DNA of 64,000 bases from assembly GCF_009873495.1 (NCBI RefSeq), contig NZ_CP046703.1:1798001-1862000 (forward strand), read 5' to 3'. Under the pieces are notes generated by a model. It did not search any database. It saw only the letters and a list, made by a program, of their open reading frames with translations, and had not been told where the DNA came from. Positions 24,200-32,237 of this stretch are shown piece by piece; the first letter of the stretch is position 1; every line of letters starts with the position of its first letter. The DNA is from Nostoc sp. ATCC 53789 (GTDB lineage Bacteria > Cyanobacteriota > Cyanobacteriia > Cyanobacteriales > Nostocaceae). Position numbers and translations under genes: made by a program.

Positions 24200-26702
24200 T
24201 TCATGTAGCAGCTTGGCAGCAGAAATTGCAGCACTTAGGGCAGAAATCGCACGCATTCCTAAAGTCGATGAAAATCGAATAATACAATCTACTCGTGCAG
24301 CTTTGCAACCTGATATAACAACAGCAGTAGCGGCGGGAGGTGTAGTAGTTGTTAATAAATTGAAGCCACAAATTGACGCTGGGCTAGAGAAAGCAAGAGA
24401 AGCATTAACTAAAGCTTTTAAAGTCGAAACCACAGCAAATAATGCCCAAAGTGAAGCGCTTAAAGCAACAAACGAAGCACTTAGAGCAAAGCGCGATGCT
24501 GTAGAAGCATCAAATAAAGCAATTAGAGCGCAGGGAACAGCCGATACTGCTGAGATAAGCGCAGCAGGGGCAACACGTTCGGCAGGTGAAGCAAAAGCGA
24601 CCGGGAACAATGCTTTTGACAAAGCGAAATATGCTGAACAAAAAGCAGAATTATCTAAAGCGCAGGCTGATAGGGCGTTTTCTAAAGCGAACGCTGTTGA
24701 AGACATAGCAAAAACTGCTTCAAAAGAAAGTCAACTAGCGAAAGGATTGGCGAATCAAGCGGATGGGAAGGCAACAGGGGCGGTATCTAAAGCGGCAACA
24801 GCATCAAAAGACGCATTGAGGGCATCATCTGATGTAACCGGCTTGAAAGGTGTAGTCGATGGTTTTAAGGCAAGAGTAGGGCAGTTAGGGGAACTTATCA
24901 CCAAGGTAGAAAAAACAGCAGGTAATGCTTTAACCAATGCCGCAAAAGCGATTGGTATTAGTGGAGAAGCGCTAGCTGCGACAGGAAGATTAGCAGGCAG
25001 GATATTTGAGGCTTTTAATTTAATAGCTACGATATTTACGCTAATTGAGCAATTAGCAACCCTCAATATTTTGGGCGGTAGAATTGACGCGCTTGAAGCG
25101 GGTCTTGTCGCTCTTGGTAATAGCGTATCGGGCATTCTTGGGAAGCTTTTAGGATTACAAAATCGCATTAAAGCAAATGAAGCTTCGATAACCGAAGTCC
25201 GGGGAATTGCAATTGATGCCAGAGGGATAGGCGAAGCGGCGAACCTTAAAGCAGGGGCTGCCCAAGTCACGGCAGCACGCGCACAGGGAGTGGCGGATAC
25301 TGCAATCAGTAATGCCAAGCAAGCGCAAACGACAGCAGACGGTGCAGTGCAAAATGCAGCACGAGCGAATGAAAATGCTACAACGGCATATCAGAAGGCG
25401 ACAGAGGCGGAAGGCATTGGGCAACAAGCAAAGCGGCTTGGTGGCGAAGCTTTGTCCAAGGCAGGAACCGCACTTACTACCGCTCTATCTGCGATCGCAC
25501 TCGTGCAAACCGTGCGAGGTTTAAAGGGCTTGAAGGGTGATAAAGGTGATCAAGGTATCCCAGGTATTAGAGGCTTACAAGGTATTCCAGGCACACCGGG
25601 TATCAATGGAGTTACTGCCGTTGTCACGTTACCGGGTACACCCGGAGTGCCGGGGCGTGATGGGAGGAATGGTATTAATGGTTTTCCAGGTAGACAAGGC
25701 ATCCCAGGCGCTCAAGGTACACCCGGTAGGGACGGCATTAACGGCATTAACGGTATCAATGGTAGGGATGGGATTGACGTGAACCCAGCAGAAACGGCAA
25801 GTTTAAGAGCGTTGATTGTACAGCAACACGCTGAGACAAGGGCAAATATTAACGGTACATCGTCGGGGCTGGTCAACGGCGTTAAGGCATTTTTCACGGG
25901 TCAACTTGCGGCGATAACAACGTTAATTACAGCGATTGCAACGAATACATACGTTGAGAAAGCGCTTGCAGTGCTTACATTTGCTGCAACAGTGCATAAC
26001 GCTTTGATGTTATCGAATAACCTCGGACAGACGTTGATATCAATCATCGATCAGGTGACAGGCTTCATCCTGCCAAAAGGTATCAACGGTCAACCGATAA
26101 GTATTAGCAACGTTATTGGACAAGCAGTACACGAGGTCGTCGCCAATACCGTTGGGGAACAGTACGCAACTGGCTTGAATGAGAATTTCCAAAAAGCAAA
26201 CAGGATCTATCAAGCAGCGTCAAACGTTTTTAATCAAGTTACAAACCTCGGAGGTATTCTGACAGCCGGGATGGAAGTTATTGGCGGTAACGTCGGCAAA
26301 ATTGGCAATGCACTTCGCAAGGGTGGGGTACTGCTTGAAGATGCCTATGGATGGATGAACCCACAACCAAACCTTAAGGGCAAGTTTTTTAACTTCTTGA
26401 ATACATCGAATGAGCAAGCACAAGCTATTGCAATGGTTGTTGCAATACCAATTGCAATTAAAGCAGCAGCAGGTGATATAGACGACAGCGTAAAGGTCAT
26501 TAAGCGTGAGATTTCCCAGACCGATCCAACAGATGATCACGGAAACCCGATCCGCGATGAACTTGGCAACGTCATTCATTACAAGCCAGGACTCGAAATA
26601 CCAATTCCGATCGTACAAGCGGCGGCAGGAGATCAAGCGAAAGCCGACTCAACAAATTTCCTTGAATTGGTGCTTGAAGATATTTTAGATGGAGGTGATT
26701 AA
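24192..26702 (+). CDS. Large coiled-coil / collagen-like fibre protein
   Basis: 836 aa. Residues about 1-240 and 300-430 are Ala/Lys/Glu-rich helical repeats (KATNEALRAKRDAVEASNK, NAKQAQTTADGAVQNAA) like phage tail-fibre shafts. Residues about 443-530 are Gly-X-Y collagen-like repeats (GDKGDQGIPGIRGLQGIPG). The C-terminal 300 residues contain hydrophobic helices (ITTLITAIATNTYVEKALAV) and a polar end. No signal peptide. The start has a GGGGAG Shine-Dalgarno. Collagen-like repeats trimerise, so a trimeric fibre is the natural reading. It is the centrepiece of the plus-strand operon. Confidence 0.75.
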   Translation: MADSCSSLAAEIAALRAEIARIPKVDENRIIQSTRAALQPDITTAVAAGGVVVVNKLKPQIDAGLEKAREALTKAFKVETTANNAQSEALKATNEALRAKRDAVEASNKAIRAQGTADTAEISAAGATRSAGEAKATGNNAFDKAKYAEQKAELSKAQADRAFSKANAVEDIAKTASKESQLAKGLANQADGKATGAVSKAATASKDALRASSDVTGLKGVVDGFKARVGQLGELITKVEKTAGNALTNAAKAIGISGEALAATGRLAGRIFEAFNLIATIFTLIEQLATLNILGGRIDALEAGLVALGNSVSGILGKLLGLQNRIKANEASITEVRGIAIDARGIGEAANLKAGAAQVTAARAQGVADTAISNAKQAQTTADGAVQNAARANENATTAYQKATEAEGIGQQAKRLGGEALSKAGTALTTALSAIALVQTVRGLKGLKGDKGDQGIPGIRGLQGIPGTPGINGVTAVVTLPGTPGVPGRDGRNGINGFPGRQGIPGAQGTPGRDGINGINGINGRDGIDVNPAETASLRALIVQQHAETRANINGTSSGLVNGVKAFFTGQLAAITTLITAIATNTYVEKALAVLTFAATVHNALMLSNNLGQTLISIIDQVTGFILPKGINGQPISISNVIGQAVHEVVANTVGEQYATGLNENFQKANRIYQAASNVFNQVTNLGGILTAGMEVIGGNVGKIGNALRKGGVLLEDAYGWMNPQPNLKGKFFNFLNTSNEQAQAIAMVVAIPIAIKAAAGDIDDSVKVIKREISQTDPTDDHGNPIRDELGNVIHYKPGLEIPIPIVQAAAGDQAKADSTNFLELVLEDILDGGD

Positions 26703-26706
26703 TTAA

Positions 26707-27582
26707 ATGGTAATCACTCCCGCACCACCACCGGATGATAAGCTCCCGGATAATTTCGACCCTTTTGAACATCTTCAAAAGATATATATCCCGCAACATA
26801 ACGCCATAGTCAACCGATATTTTTCAGACCTTGGCGATGATTGGAAACCAAACATTGCATCAGCCAGAAGCGCCCTAAGAGTAGCCTGCACGATGGTCGA
26901 CAATGACAATCAGCTAATGATGAGCCTGCGACATCATTTGTTGTTTGACTTATTAGGGTATAGCAAAAAGAATTTAGCTATATTTTATGGCAGCAGCCTT
27001 GATACAGCCCTGCCTGTCTCAGGACATCCTCAATTATTTCTATACTTTTCACAAGATTCTCAAGCAGTCCCAGTAAATGGCAAGCGCTTAGATCATGAAA
27101 AATCATGTAGATTGACTCGCTATGCTTCTAAAGCGGGGCAAGCTCTGCCAGCCATTACAAAAGCCAATTTAATTGAGATAGCTAGAGAAATAAAAACTCA
27201 ATTTGTGGAAGGTAAAAAAGGACTTGTTTACACTTCTGGAAAAATATCAGTAAGTTACACAGATCCACCAAATGGATTTCCTAGAGGCGGACGCTGGCTA
27301 GTTAATTCTAAAAGTGAAGCAATTAGCCTTTATCAAAAATTATGCAACATTGTTGACCGACCATTTGACCTCAACAAAATTAACGTTATTACCCCAGAGA
27401 AAGACAGTAGCACCCAAGCTTCAACTCAAACTGAGACTATCTTGGGTAAGCAGTACAAAGAACCTGCATATAGACCAGTTGCTAACCTGCGATTCCGTTA
27501 TGCTTATGTTAGTTTTGGGGGTTCAGCATCGCCAATTTTCCTGATAGATACTACTTTTAGAAATACAGCACTTATTGCGTAA
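26707..27582 (+). CDS. Fibre-operon protein 6, 291 aa, unknown
   Basis: The ATG at 26707 has a perfect GGAGGTGAT Shine-Dalgarno about 10 nt upstream, suggesting strong translation. Sequence: a helical first half (SARSALRVACTMVDNDNQLM), then mixed alpha/beta with GGRWLVNSKSEAISLYQKL and a beta-rich C-terminus (NLRFRYAYVSFGG). Reminiscent of a structural protein, but no family is recognised. It is followed by a 127-bp gap containing a palindrome, so the next genes may have an additional promoter. Confidence 0.6.
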   Translation: MVITPAPPPDDKLPDNFDPFEHLQKIYIPQHNAIVNRYFSDLGDDWKPNIASARSALRVACTMVDNDNQLMMSLRHHLLFDLLGYSKKNLAIFYGSSLDTALPVSGHPQLFLYFSQDSQAVPVNGKRLDHEKSCRLTRYASKAGQALPAITKANLIEIAREIKTQFVEGKKGLVYTSGKISVSYTDPPNGFPRGGRWLVNSKSEAISLYQKLCNIVDRPFDLNKINVITPEKDSSTQASTQTETILGKQYKEPAYRPVANLRFRYAYVSFGGSASPIFLIDTTFRNTALIA

Positions 27583-27617
27583 ATTACTTAGAAATGTTTT
27601 TATATTCCTGGACATAG

Positions 27618-27636
27618 GGAAATGTATAACATTTCC
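27618..27636. promoter_or_regulatory. Palindrome before the 120-aa paralogue genes
   Basis: GGAAATGTATAACATTTCC is a perfect inverted repeat with 8-bp arms around ATA. It lies in the only sizeable gap of the operon, 75 bp before the first of the small paralogous genes, and may be an operator or a weak processing/termination structure. Confidence 0.4.
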
Positions 27637-27709
27637 AAGTCACGGAACACTGTTTAGACCGTGCTAGTTATTGATTATTCAATTGCTACACAATTTTTGA
27701 ATTTAGTTT

Positions 27710-28069
27710 ATGGCTACAAGAGTTGCCGGTGTTGAGAATGTGCCTCATATTGTTGGCACAGGAGACAATCGAGTTTTATTAGTTCTGCCCGATGTTTATT
27801 CTACAGTCGGAGCTGCTTTAGGAATAGTCAAACTCACGGGTGATCCCCCCGCAGGCGTTCCCTCTACAACGGTTGGTAGAGCAGTCACAGATGGTTTAAT
27901 CCGCAAAATTAAAGTCTCTTATATTGGTGCAAATACCAAGCGTAAGACTGCAACTTTAATTGTTGCGGGTGACAAAGCTATGCAAGCACGCGCATCTTTG
28001 ATTGGCAGCACTTATAACAGTTTCAAGATTAAAACTGCTTACTACCCAACCAGAATTCAACTTGGGTAA
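27710..28069 (+). CDS. ~120-aa structural-type protein A (divergent paralogue)
   Basis: 119 aa, beta-rich. TVGRAVTDGLIRKIKVSYIG, KRKTATLIVAGDKAMQA and SFKIKTAYYPTRIQLG lie at the same relative positions as corresponding segments in the next two proteins, suggesting a distant third copy. No charged tail and no signal. It is separated from the next gene by 3 bp. Confidence 0.55.
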   Translation: MATRVAGVENVPHIVGTGDNRVLLVLPDVYSTVGAALGIVKLTGDPPAGVPSTTVGRAVTDGLIRKIKVSYIGANTKRKTATLIVAGDKAMQARASLIGSTYNSFKIKTAYYPTRIQLG

Positions 28070-28072
28070 TTT

Positions 28073-28435
28073 ATGCCCAAACTGCAAAAGTATTATATTA
28101 CCGATGCGGGGTTCGACAAGCTCTATTTTAAGTCAACGGCTGGGCTTTATTACAGCATCGGTGGTAGTGTTACTGGTATTTATCCAGCACCAGACAATGA
28201 ATTAGATAACCCAGAAGCTTCAGTTAAAAACCTTCTAAATTCAGGTTTACTAATTCGCCTCAATGCAACCGTTTTGATAAACGGTAAAAGGCGTTCATTA
28301 AACTTGCTTTGCAATAGGTTAGTTTTCCCAAATGTTTTAGAGACTGCAATGAATAAAAGCTTTTCTATTACTAATGGAGCTTCTGGAGAAATCAAATCGC
28401 TCAATCAACGTATGAGACAAATTTCTAGAGGATAA
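28073..28435 (+). CDS. ~120-aa structural-type protein B
   Basis: 120 aa. AGLYYSIGG, SVKNLLNSGLLIRLNATV, INGKRRSLNLLCNRL, ITNGASGEIKSLNQRMRQIS and final RG align with protein C without large gaps. Paralogous duplicates of this size are typical of repeated structural subunits. One base separates it from the next gene. Confidence 0.6.
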   Translation: MPKLQKYYITDAGFDKLYFKSTAGLYYSIGGSVTGIYPAPDNELDNPEASVKNLLNSGLLIRLNATVLINGKRRSLNLLCNRLVFPNVLETAMNKSFSITNGASGEIKSLNQRMRQISRG

Positions 28436-28436
28436 A

Positions 28437-28799
28437 ATGGCAAAATTAGACAAGTTCACTGCAACTGTTGGTACTGTAAAATATGCTTTTCGGGCTCCGG
28501 CTGGGCTGTACGCTGGAACAATTGCGACAGAAACGGGTATAGCTGTAGCTGCGACTGGCGACGAGGATTTACCTGAATATGCAGTCAAGGCACTTTTGCG
28601 GAAAGGTATACTACGGCGAGTCTCTGCTATCACCAAAACTTCGGCAGGTAAGCCCAGCCGATTGGGATTGCTTTGTACTAGCGCTAAATTAGCTACTATT
28701 CTTGATGCTCTCAAGGGAGATCCTTACACCATTACTGGTGGTGGCAGTGGCACAATTCAGAGCGTTGGTTTTAGCCTGCGCGTTGTCTCCCGTGGCTAA
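28437..28799 (+). CDS. ~120-aa structural-type protein C, paralogue of B
   Basis: 120 aa. APAGLYAGTI, AVKALLRKGILRRVSAI, SAGKPSRLGLLCTSAKL, ITGGGSGTIQSVGFSLRVVS and final RG match protein B. The first ~30 residues are beta-type, the middle has a helix. Function unknown; a coat, tube or fibre-base subunit is a reasonable guess. Confidence 0.6.
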   Translation: MAKLDKFTATVGTVKYAFRAPAGLYAGTIATETGIAVAATGDEDLPEYAVKALLRKGILRRVSAITKTSAGKPSRLGLLCTSAKLATILDALKGDPYTITGGGSGTIQSVGFSLRVVSRG

Positions 28800-29157
28800 T
28801 TGGGAGTTAGTTGGGGAATTAACTGTTAGTAATAGCTGGCAGTTATTCCCCAATGATGTAATTTCAGAAGTTTTCCGAATTACAACAATTATTCAAAATT
28901 TGGATGATTGGAATAAATGGAAGTTTAAAAGCGCTGCTTATCTTCACTTCTATTACGCTGATGGCAGTACTTCCCCTGCCTACTATATAAAAGTAAATGA
29001 CACTCCAGTTATTCGAGACTTTGCTATCCCAGCGCCTTTACTAGCGGCAGGATATCAAATCAGAACGCCTGCAATCATCAGGGCTTCTAGATATTTACCA
29101 ATTACACCTAATTCAAATTTTGCTCAATGGGCTTTAAAATTAGAAGCCTTGATTTAG
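28792..29157 (+). CDS. Small beta-rich protein of the fibre operon
   Basis: GTG at 28792 (121 aa) is preferred: it overlaps the preceding gene by only 8 bases, whereas the ATG at 28702 would put 30 non-homologous residues inside that gene. The product begins with VANWELVGELTVSNSWQLFP and continues with WNKWKFKSAAYLHFYYADG, a beta-sandwich-like pattern. No family recognised. Confidence 0.55.
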   Translation: MANWELVGELTVSNSWQLFPNDVISEVFRITTIIQNLDDWNKWKFKSAAYLHFYYADGSTSPAYYIKVNDTPVIRDFAIPAPLLAAGYQIRTPAIIRASRYLPITPNSNFAQWALKLEALI

Positions 29158-29160
29158 AGT

Positions 29161-29592
29161 ATGAAAATTCCCGAAGTCCCAACAATAGCCATTAGCAGTT
29201 CTTCTAACTCCCCAGGAATCACGCTAACTCTAGAATCTACTGGCATCCTTTTGGGAATATTGGTAAGCGCTTCACTTCTTGGGACTATGGCCGTCCAGTT
29301 AATTACAAAAATGAACCGAATCTCATCTTCTATCGCTCAGATAGAGGAAGTTATGAAGGAACACGCTAGAGATGCGGAGAAAATTCGCCAAATCGAGAAA
29401 ACTTTAGATTTGCATATTCAAGAATATGTGAATCGTAAAGATGTAATTCAAATGGTGCTTGGACAGCTAGACCAAAAGATTAACCATAAATTCAAGCGCC
29501 TGCTTTTTTACACCAGAGATGTACAGCGATTTTTGCAGAAAGACACTAACTTTAATATTCGAGAGTACGAAGAAAACACCCAGGAAGAATAG
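29161..29592 (+). CDS. Single-span membrane protein with cytosolic coiled coil
   Basis: 143 aa. One hydrophobic segment at about 29-50 (GILLGILVSASLLGTMAVQL) is followed by a long charged helix (ISSSIAQIEEVMKEHARDAE, KIRQIEKTLDLHIQEYV). Comparable to membrane-anchored spanin/holin-accessory or anchoring proteins in phage-like clusters. Its stop overlaps the next GTG start by one base (TAGTG). Confidence 0.6.
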   Translation: MKIPEVPTIAISSSSNSPGITLTLESTGILLGILVSASLLGTMAVQLITKMNRISSSIAQIEEVMKEHARDAEKIRQIEKTLDLHIQEYVNRKDVIQMVLGQLDQKINHKFKRLLFYTRDVQRFLQKDTNFNIREYEENTQEE

Positions 29593-29837
29593 TGGACAAA
29601 GTTACCCAACCTCTGGATCAAGAAAGATTGCTCACGATCCTAAATGAGCTAAATGCCAAGATGAGCGAGATGATTCAGATCCATGAACTCAGGTACAGCC
29701 TTTTGGCAACGCGCATACAAGAGCTAGAAACCGTCAACACTTCACAACGCGATCAGTTATTCAAACGGGTAGAAGAGTTAGAGCAGTTTCAGCGTGAGTA
29801 CGAAACTCAACAAGAATATGACCGAGATCGCAGTTAG
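29592..29837 (+). CDS. Small coiled-coil protein, last gene of the fibre operon
   Basis: 81 aa from a GTG start at 29592, coupled to the preceding stop. Nearly the whole sequence is a charged heptad helix (LLTILNELNAKMSEMIQIHE, LFKRVEELEQFQREYETQ). It probably pairs with the helix of the preceding membrane protein. A short hairpin follows. Confidence 0.6.
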   Translation: MDKVTQPLDQERLLTILNELNAKMSEMIQIHELRYSLLATRIQELETVNTSQRDQLFKRVEELEQFQREYETQQEYDRDRS

Positions 29838-29848
29838 TGCGTTTGGGG

Positions 29849-29867
29849 ATTCCAAATAGCTTGGAAT
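29849..29867 (+). terminator. Weak terminator hairpin ending the fibre operon
   Basis: ATTCCAA (29849-29855) and TTGGAAT (29861-29867) form a 7-bp stem. A six-T run follows about 10 bases later, at 29878-29883. It lies 11 bp after the last fibre-operon gene and before the convergent MoxR gene. Confidence 0.5.
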
Positions 29868-29882
29868 ATAGCAAGAATTTTT

Positions 29883-30833
29883 TCACCTTGGAACTGGTAC
29901 TTGATTAATTACCGACGCAATTACCGCATCCATTTGTAAACCATCCAGCATTGCTTCTGGTTTCAAAATGAGGCGATGACGCAGCAATGGCGATGCAACT
30001 GCTTTTACATCATCTGGCGTGACAAAATCTCTGCCAGCTAACCACGCTAATGCTTGAGATGTCTGCAACCAAGCACCGGCGGCGCGAGGTGATGCACCCA
30101 AAGTTAAATCGGGATATTGACGCGATATTCTCACCAAGGCTAACAAATAATCAACGATCGCTTCTGATACTTTAACTTCTTTAACTGCTTGTCGTGCTTG
30201 TAAAATGTCGGCTACTGTTGCGATTGGTTTCAAACGGCTAATATCCAAACGTCTTGCTGAAAACCCAGCCTGACGATTGAGTAACATTTGCTTTTCCGCA
30301 GCTTGATCTGGGTAATCTACCACTAACTTAAATAAAAATCTATCCAATTGCGCTTCTGGTAAGGGATAAGTCCCCTCAAATTCCAGTGGGTTTTGGGTTG
30401 CAATCACCCAAAATAAATCTGGTAAGGGCAAACTTTCACCATCCAGCGTTACCTGCATCTCTTCCATCGCTTCCAGCAATGCTGCTTGTGTCTTGGGAGG
30501 AGTACGGTTGATTTCGTCTGCTAACAGTACTTCGGTAAATATTGGCCCTTTTTTCAAAGTGAAATTGCGGCTATTCAAGTCAAAAATATTTGTCCCAGTA
30601 ATATCTGAAGGTAAAACATCTGGTGTTAGTTGAATTCGGCGAAAATCTCCTTGAATTAACTGCGCTAATACTTTTACCAGGAGAGTTTTACCAGTTCCCG
30701 GTACTCCTTCTAAAATTACGTGCCCACCCGCTAGTAGTGCTACTAAAAGTTGTTGTATTAAGCTCGATTGCCCAACAACTACTTGATTAAGACCTTGACC
30801 AAGGCGAATTAAGATAGGATGAGTTTCGCTCAT
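29883..30833 (-). CDS. MoxR-type AAA+ ATPase
   Basis: 316 aa. Walker A GVPGTGKT near residue 42, Walker B LLADEINR, sensor 1 FWVIATQNPLEFEGTYPLPEAQLDRF, and the C-terminal lid domain (LGASPRAAGAWLQTSQA). MoxR ATPases act as chaperones for assembly or activation of membrane or metal-containing complexes. Here it sits upstream of a DUF4350 membrane protein on the same strand (order DUF4350 then MoxR in transcription, 72 bp apart), a common pairing in cyanobacteria. Confidence 0.93.
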   Translation of the reverse strand: MSETHPILIRLGQGLNQVVVGQSSLIQQLLVALLAGGHVILEGVPGTGKTLLVKVLAQLIQGDFRRIQLTPDVLPSDITGTNIFDLNSRNFTLKKGPIFTEVLLADEINRTPPKTQAALLEAMEEMQVTLDGESLPLPDLFWVIATQNPLEFEGTYPLPEAQLDRFLFKLVVDYPDQAAEKQMLLNRQAGFSARRLDISRLKPIATVADILQARQAVKEVKVSEAIVDYLLALVRISRQYPDLTLGASPRAAGAWLQTSQALAWLAGRDFVTPDDVKAVASPLLRHRLILKPEAMLDGLQMDAVIASVINQVPVPR

Positions 30834-30905
30834 TTTTTTGCTTATAAATAATTTACTCAGAAGTACTCAGGCACAGAAATATTATGCACAGTTTCAAAAA
30901 AAGAA

Positions 30906-32000
30906 TTACGAATTACGAATTTTCCTAATGCTTCGCCATTTGCCCAACCAGCTTAACAGTTCTCGTTCACTGATGGGTTGTTTGTGGGATTGTAGCTTTA
31001 AAACTACATCCAGTTCTGCTGCACTTGTGCCTGTTTTTTCTTTCCAGAAATTGATTAAAGCTTGACGTTCTAAAAGTACTTGTCCTAATCCCAAGGCTTT
31101 TTGTAGTTGGAGTTGTTCTTGTTTACCCACCATCTCGACAACAAAGTCGGTGGTATCCGCTTTCTGCAAGACTCCCGCTAAAGCTTGGATATATGCTTCG
31201 CTATTATCTGTAACTGGTGTATCTAAAGCCACTGGCTTCCCAAAGCGGCGATTCTGGGCCCAAGTTAGCACCAATAGCAGAATACTTACCTGCACTAATA
31301 TTGGAAATAAAGGAGTTTTAGCAAAAAAGCTAGATAAATTACCTTCGCTTTCTTTTTTTCTGACATCAGCATCTTTATAGCCGTGGATGTATTCATCAAC
31401 AAATACTGTGTTACTATTTTCGGTTACTAAACTAGCTAAATACTTGAAATTACTTAAATAATCTTGGTAAGCGTTGGCGGCTAAATAAGGAGTGGTAGAA
31501 AAAATTACCTTTCCTTGGTTGTAATTTTTTTCCCAGACAACAGCACCAAAGCGATCGCCTAAATCAACTTGCTTGGAGTTAGCTTTCTGATATCGTCTAC
31601 GTGTATCAATTTTGATATCACCTTGAGGAGATTTTTGCATAGTGCTAAACTCCGCTTCTGTAACCCGCGCCCCTGCACCCAAAATTACCAAAGTATTGCC
31701 TTTTTCTACCCATTCCCGCTCTTGACTATCCAATGCTGTCTCCCTTGGATAAGCGCTTACCTGTAGAAAGGTAACGGGGCTATTTTCTGGCTGAATATCA
31801 CTAAAAGGTTTTTGCCAACGCTTGATAGAAATTCCTTTCTGTTGCATAAAAGCATACCAAGCACCATATCCATCAGAGGCGCGGTTATAAGTAGAGCCAG
31901 TGCTAATTTTTGTATTATTGGGAGCCACTAACAAAGTAAGCAAAACGATCGCAGCTAGTGCGATCGCTCCCATCCAAGCAAGGCGATTTGAACGTTTCAT
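30906..32000 (-). CDS. DUF4350 domain-containing membrane protein
   Basis: 364 aa. The N-terminal membrane segment (LAWMGAIALAAIVLLTLLVA) is followed by an extracytoplasmic DUF4350-like domain (YNRASDGYGAWYAFMQQKGI, EKGNTLVILGAGARV, VFVDEYIHGYK). A second membrane segment near 235-250 (LFPILVQVSILLLVLTWAQN) and a cytosolic helical tail complete it. The glutamine amidotransferase-like fold of DUF4350 lacks an evident catalytic Cys. Its partner is the MoxR ATPase downstream. Confidence 0.85.
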   Translation of the reverse strand: MKRSNRLAWMGAIALAAIVLLTLLVAPNNTKISTGSTYNRASDGYGAWYAFMQQKGISIKRWQKPFSDIQPENSPVTFLQVSAYPRETALDSQEREWVEKGNTLVILGAGARVTEAEFSTMQKSPQGDIKIDTRRRYQKANSKQVDLGDRFGAVVWEKNYNQGKVIFSTTPYLAANAYQDYLSNFKYLASLVTENSNTVFVDEYIHGYKDADVRKKESEGNLSSFFAKTPLFPILVQVSILLLVLTWAQNRRFGKPVALDTPVTDNSEAYIQALAGVLQKADTTDFVVEMVGKQEQLQLQKALGLGQVLLERQALINFWKEKTGTSAAELDVVLKLQSHKQPISERELLSWLGKWRSIRKIRNS

Positions 32001-32173
32001 TTTCGACTTTCACAATAATCACTTTGTTTCTGTATCACAAGTGTTAATACTTACTTATTTTTCCGGGAAAGTCAAAAATATCATTACTTTTCTTAAACCT
32101 GCATTAAAACACTTGCAGTAATAAAAAATACAAGCTATTTAAATAAAAATACTCTTATTTGGAAGTCGTAAAA

Positions 32174-32201
32174 AACCCCACCTTTTTTACGGGGTGGGGT
32201 T
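32174..32201 (-). terminator. GC hairpin between helicase and DUF4350 genes
   Basis: AACCCCACC (32174-32182) and GGTGGGGTT (32193-32201) form a 9-bp stem. On the minus strand the stem is followed by a short T-stretch (32171-32175), so it can end transcription coming from the large helicase gene, which stops at 32238. Confidence 0.65.
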
Positions 32202-32237
32202 AGTATACTGACTAAGGCTATTTAGCCTCACATAATA

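Noticed and set aside
24131-25427. Long minus-strand frames opposite the collagen-like fibre gene (24131-24706, 24755-25318, 25155-25427)
   Set aside because: They are antisense shadows of an Ala/Lys-rich repetitive gene without ribosome-binding sites or recognisable domains.
22295-29837. Interpretation as a tailocin or contractile injection system
   Set aside because: No sheath, tube, baseplate, spike or AAA+ protein of such systems is recognisable. Only fibre-like and small unknown proteins are present.
13507-29867. Interpretation as a standard ICE
   Set aside because: No relaxase, VirB4 or other mating-pore genes were seen. The single FtsK/HerA-type ATPase alone is not enough.
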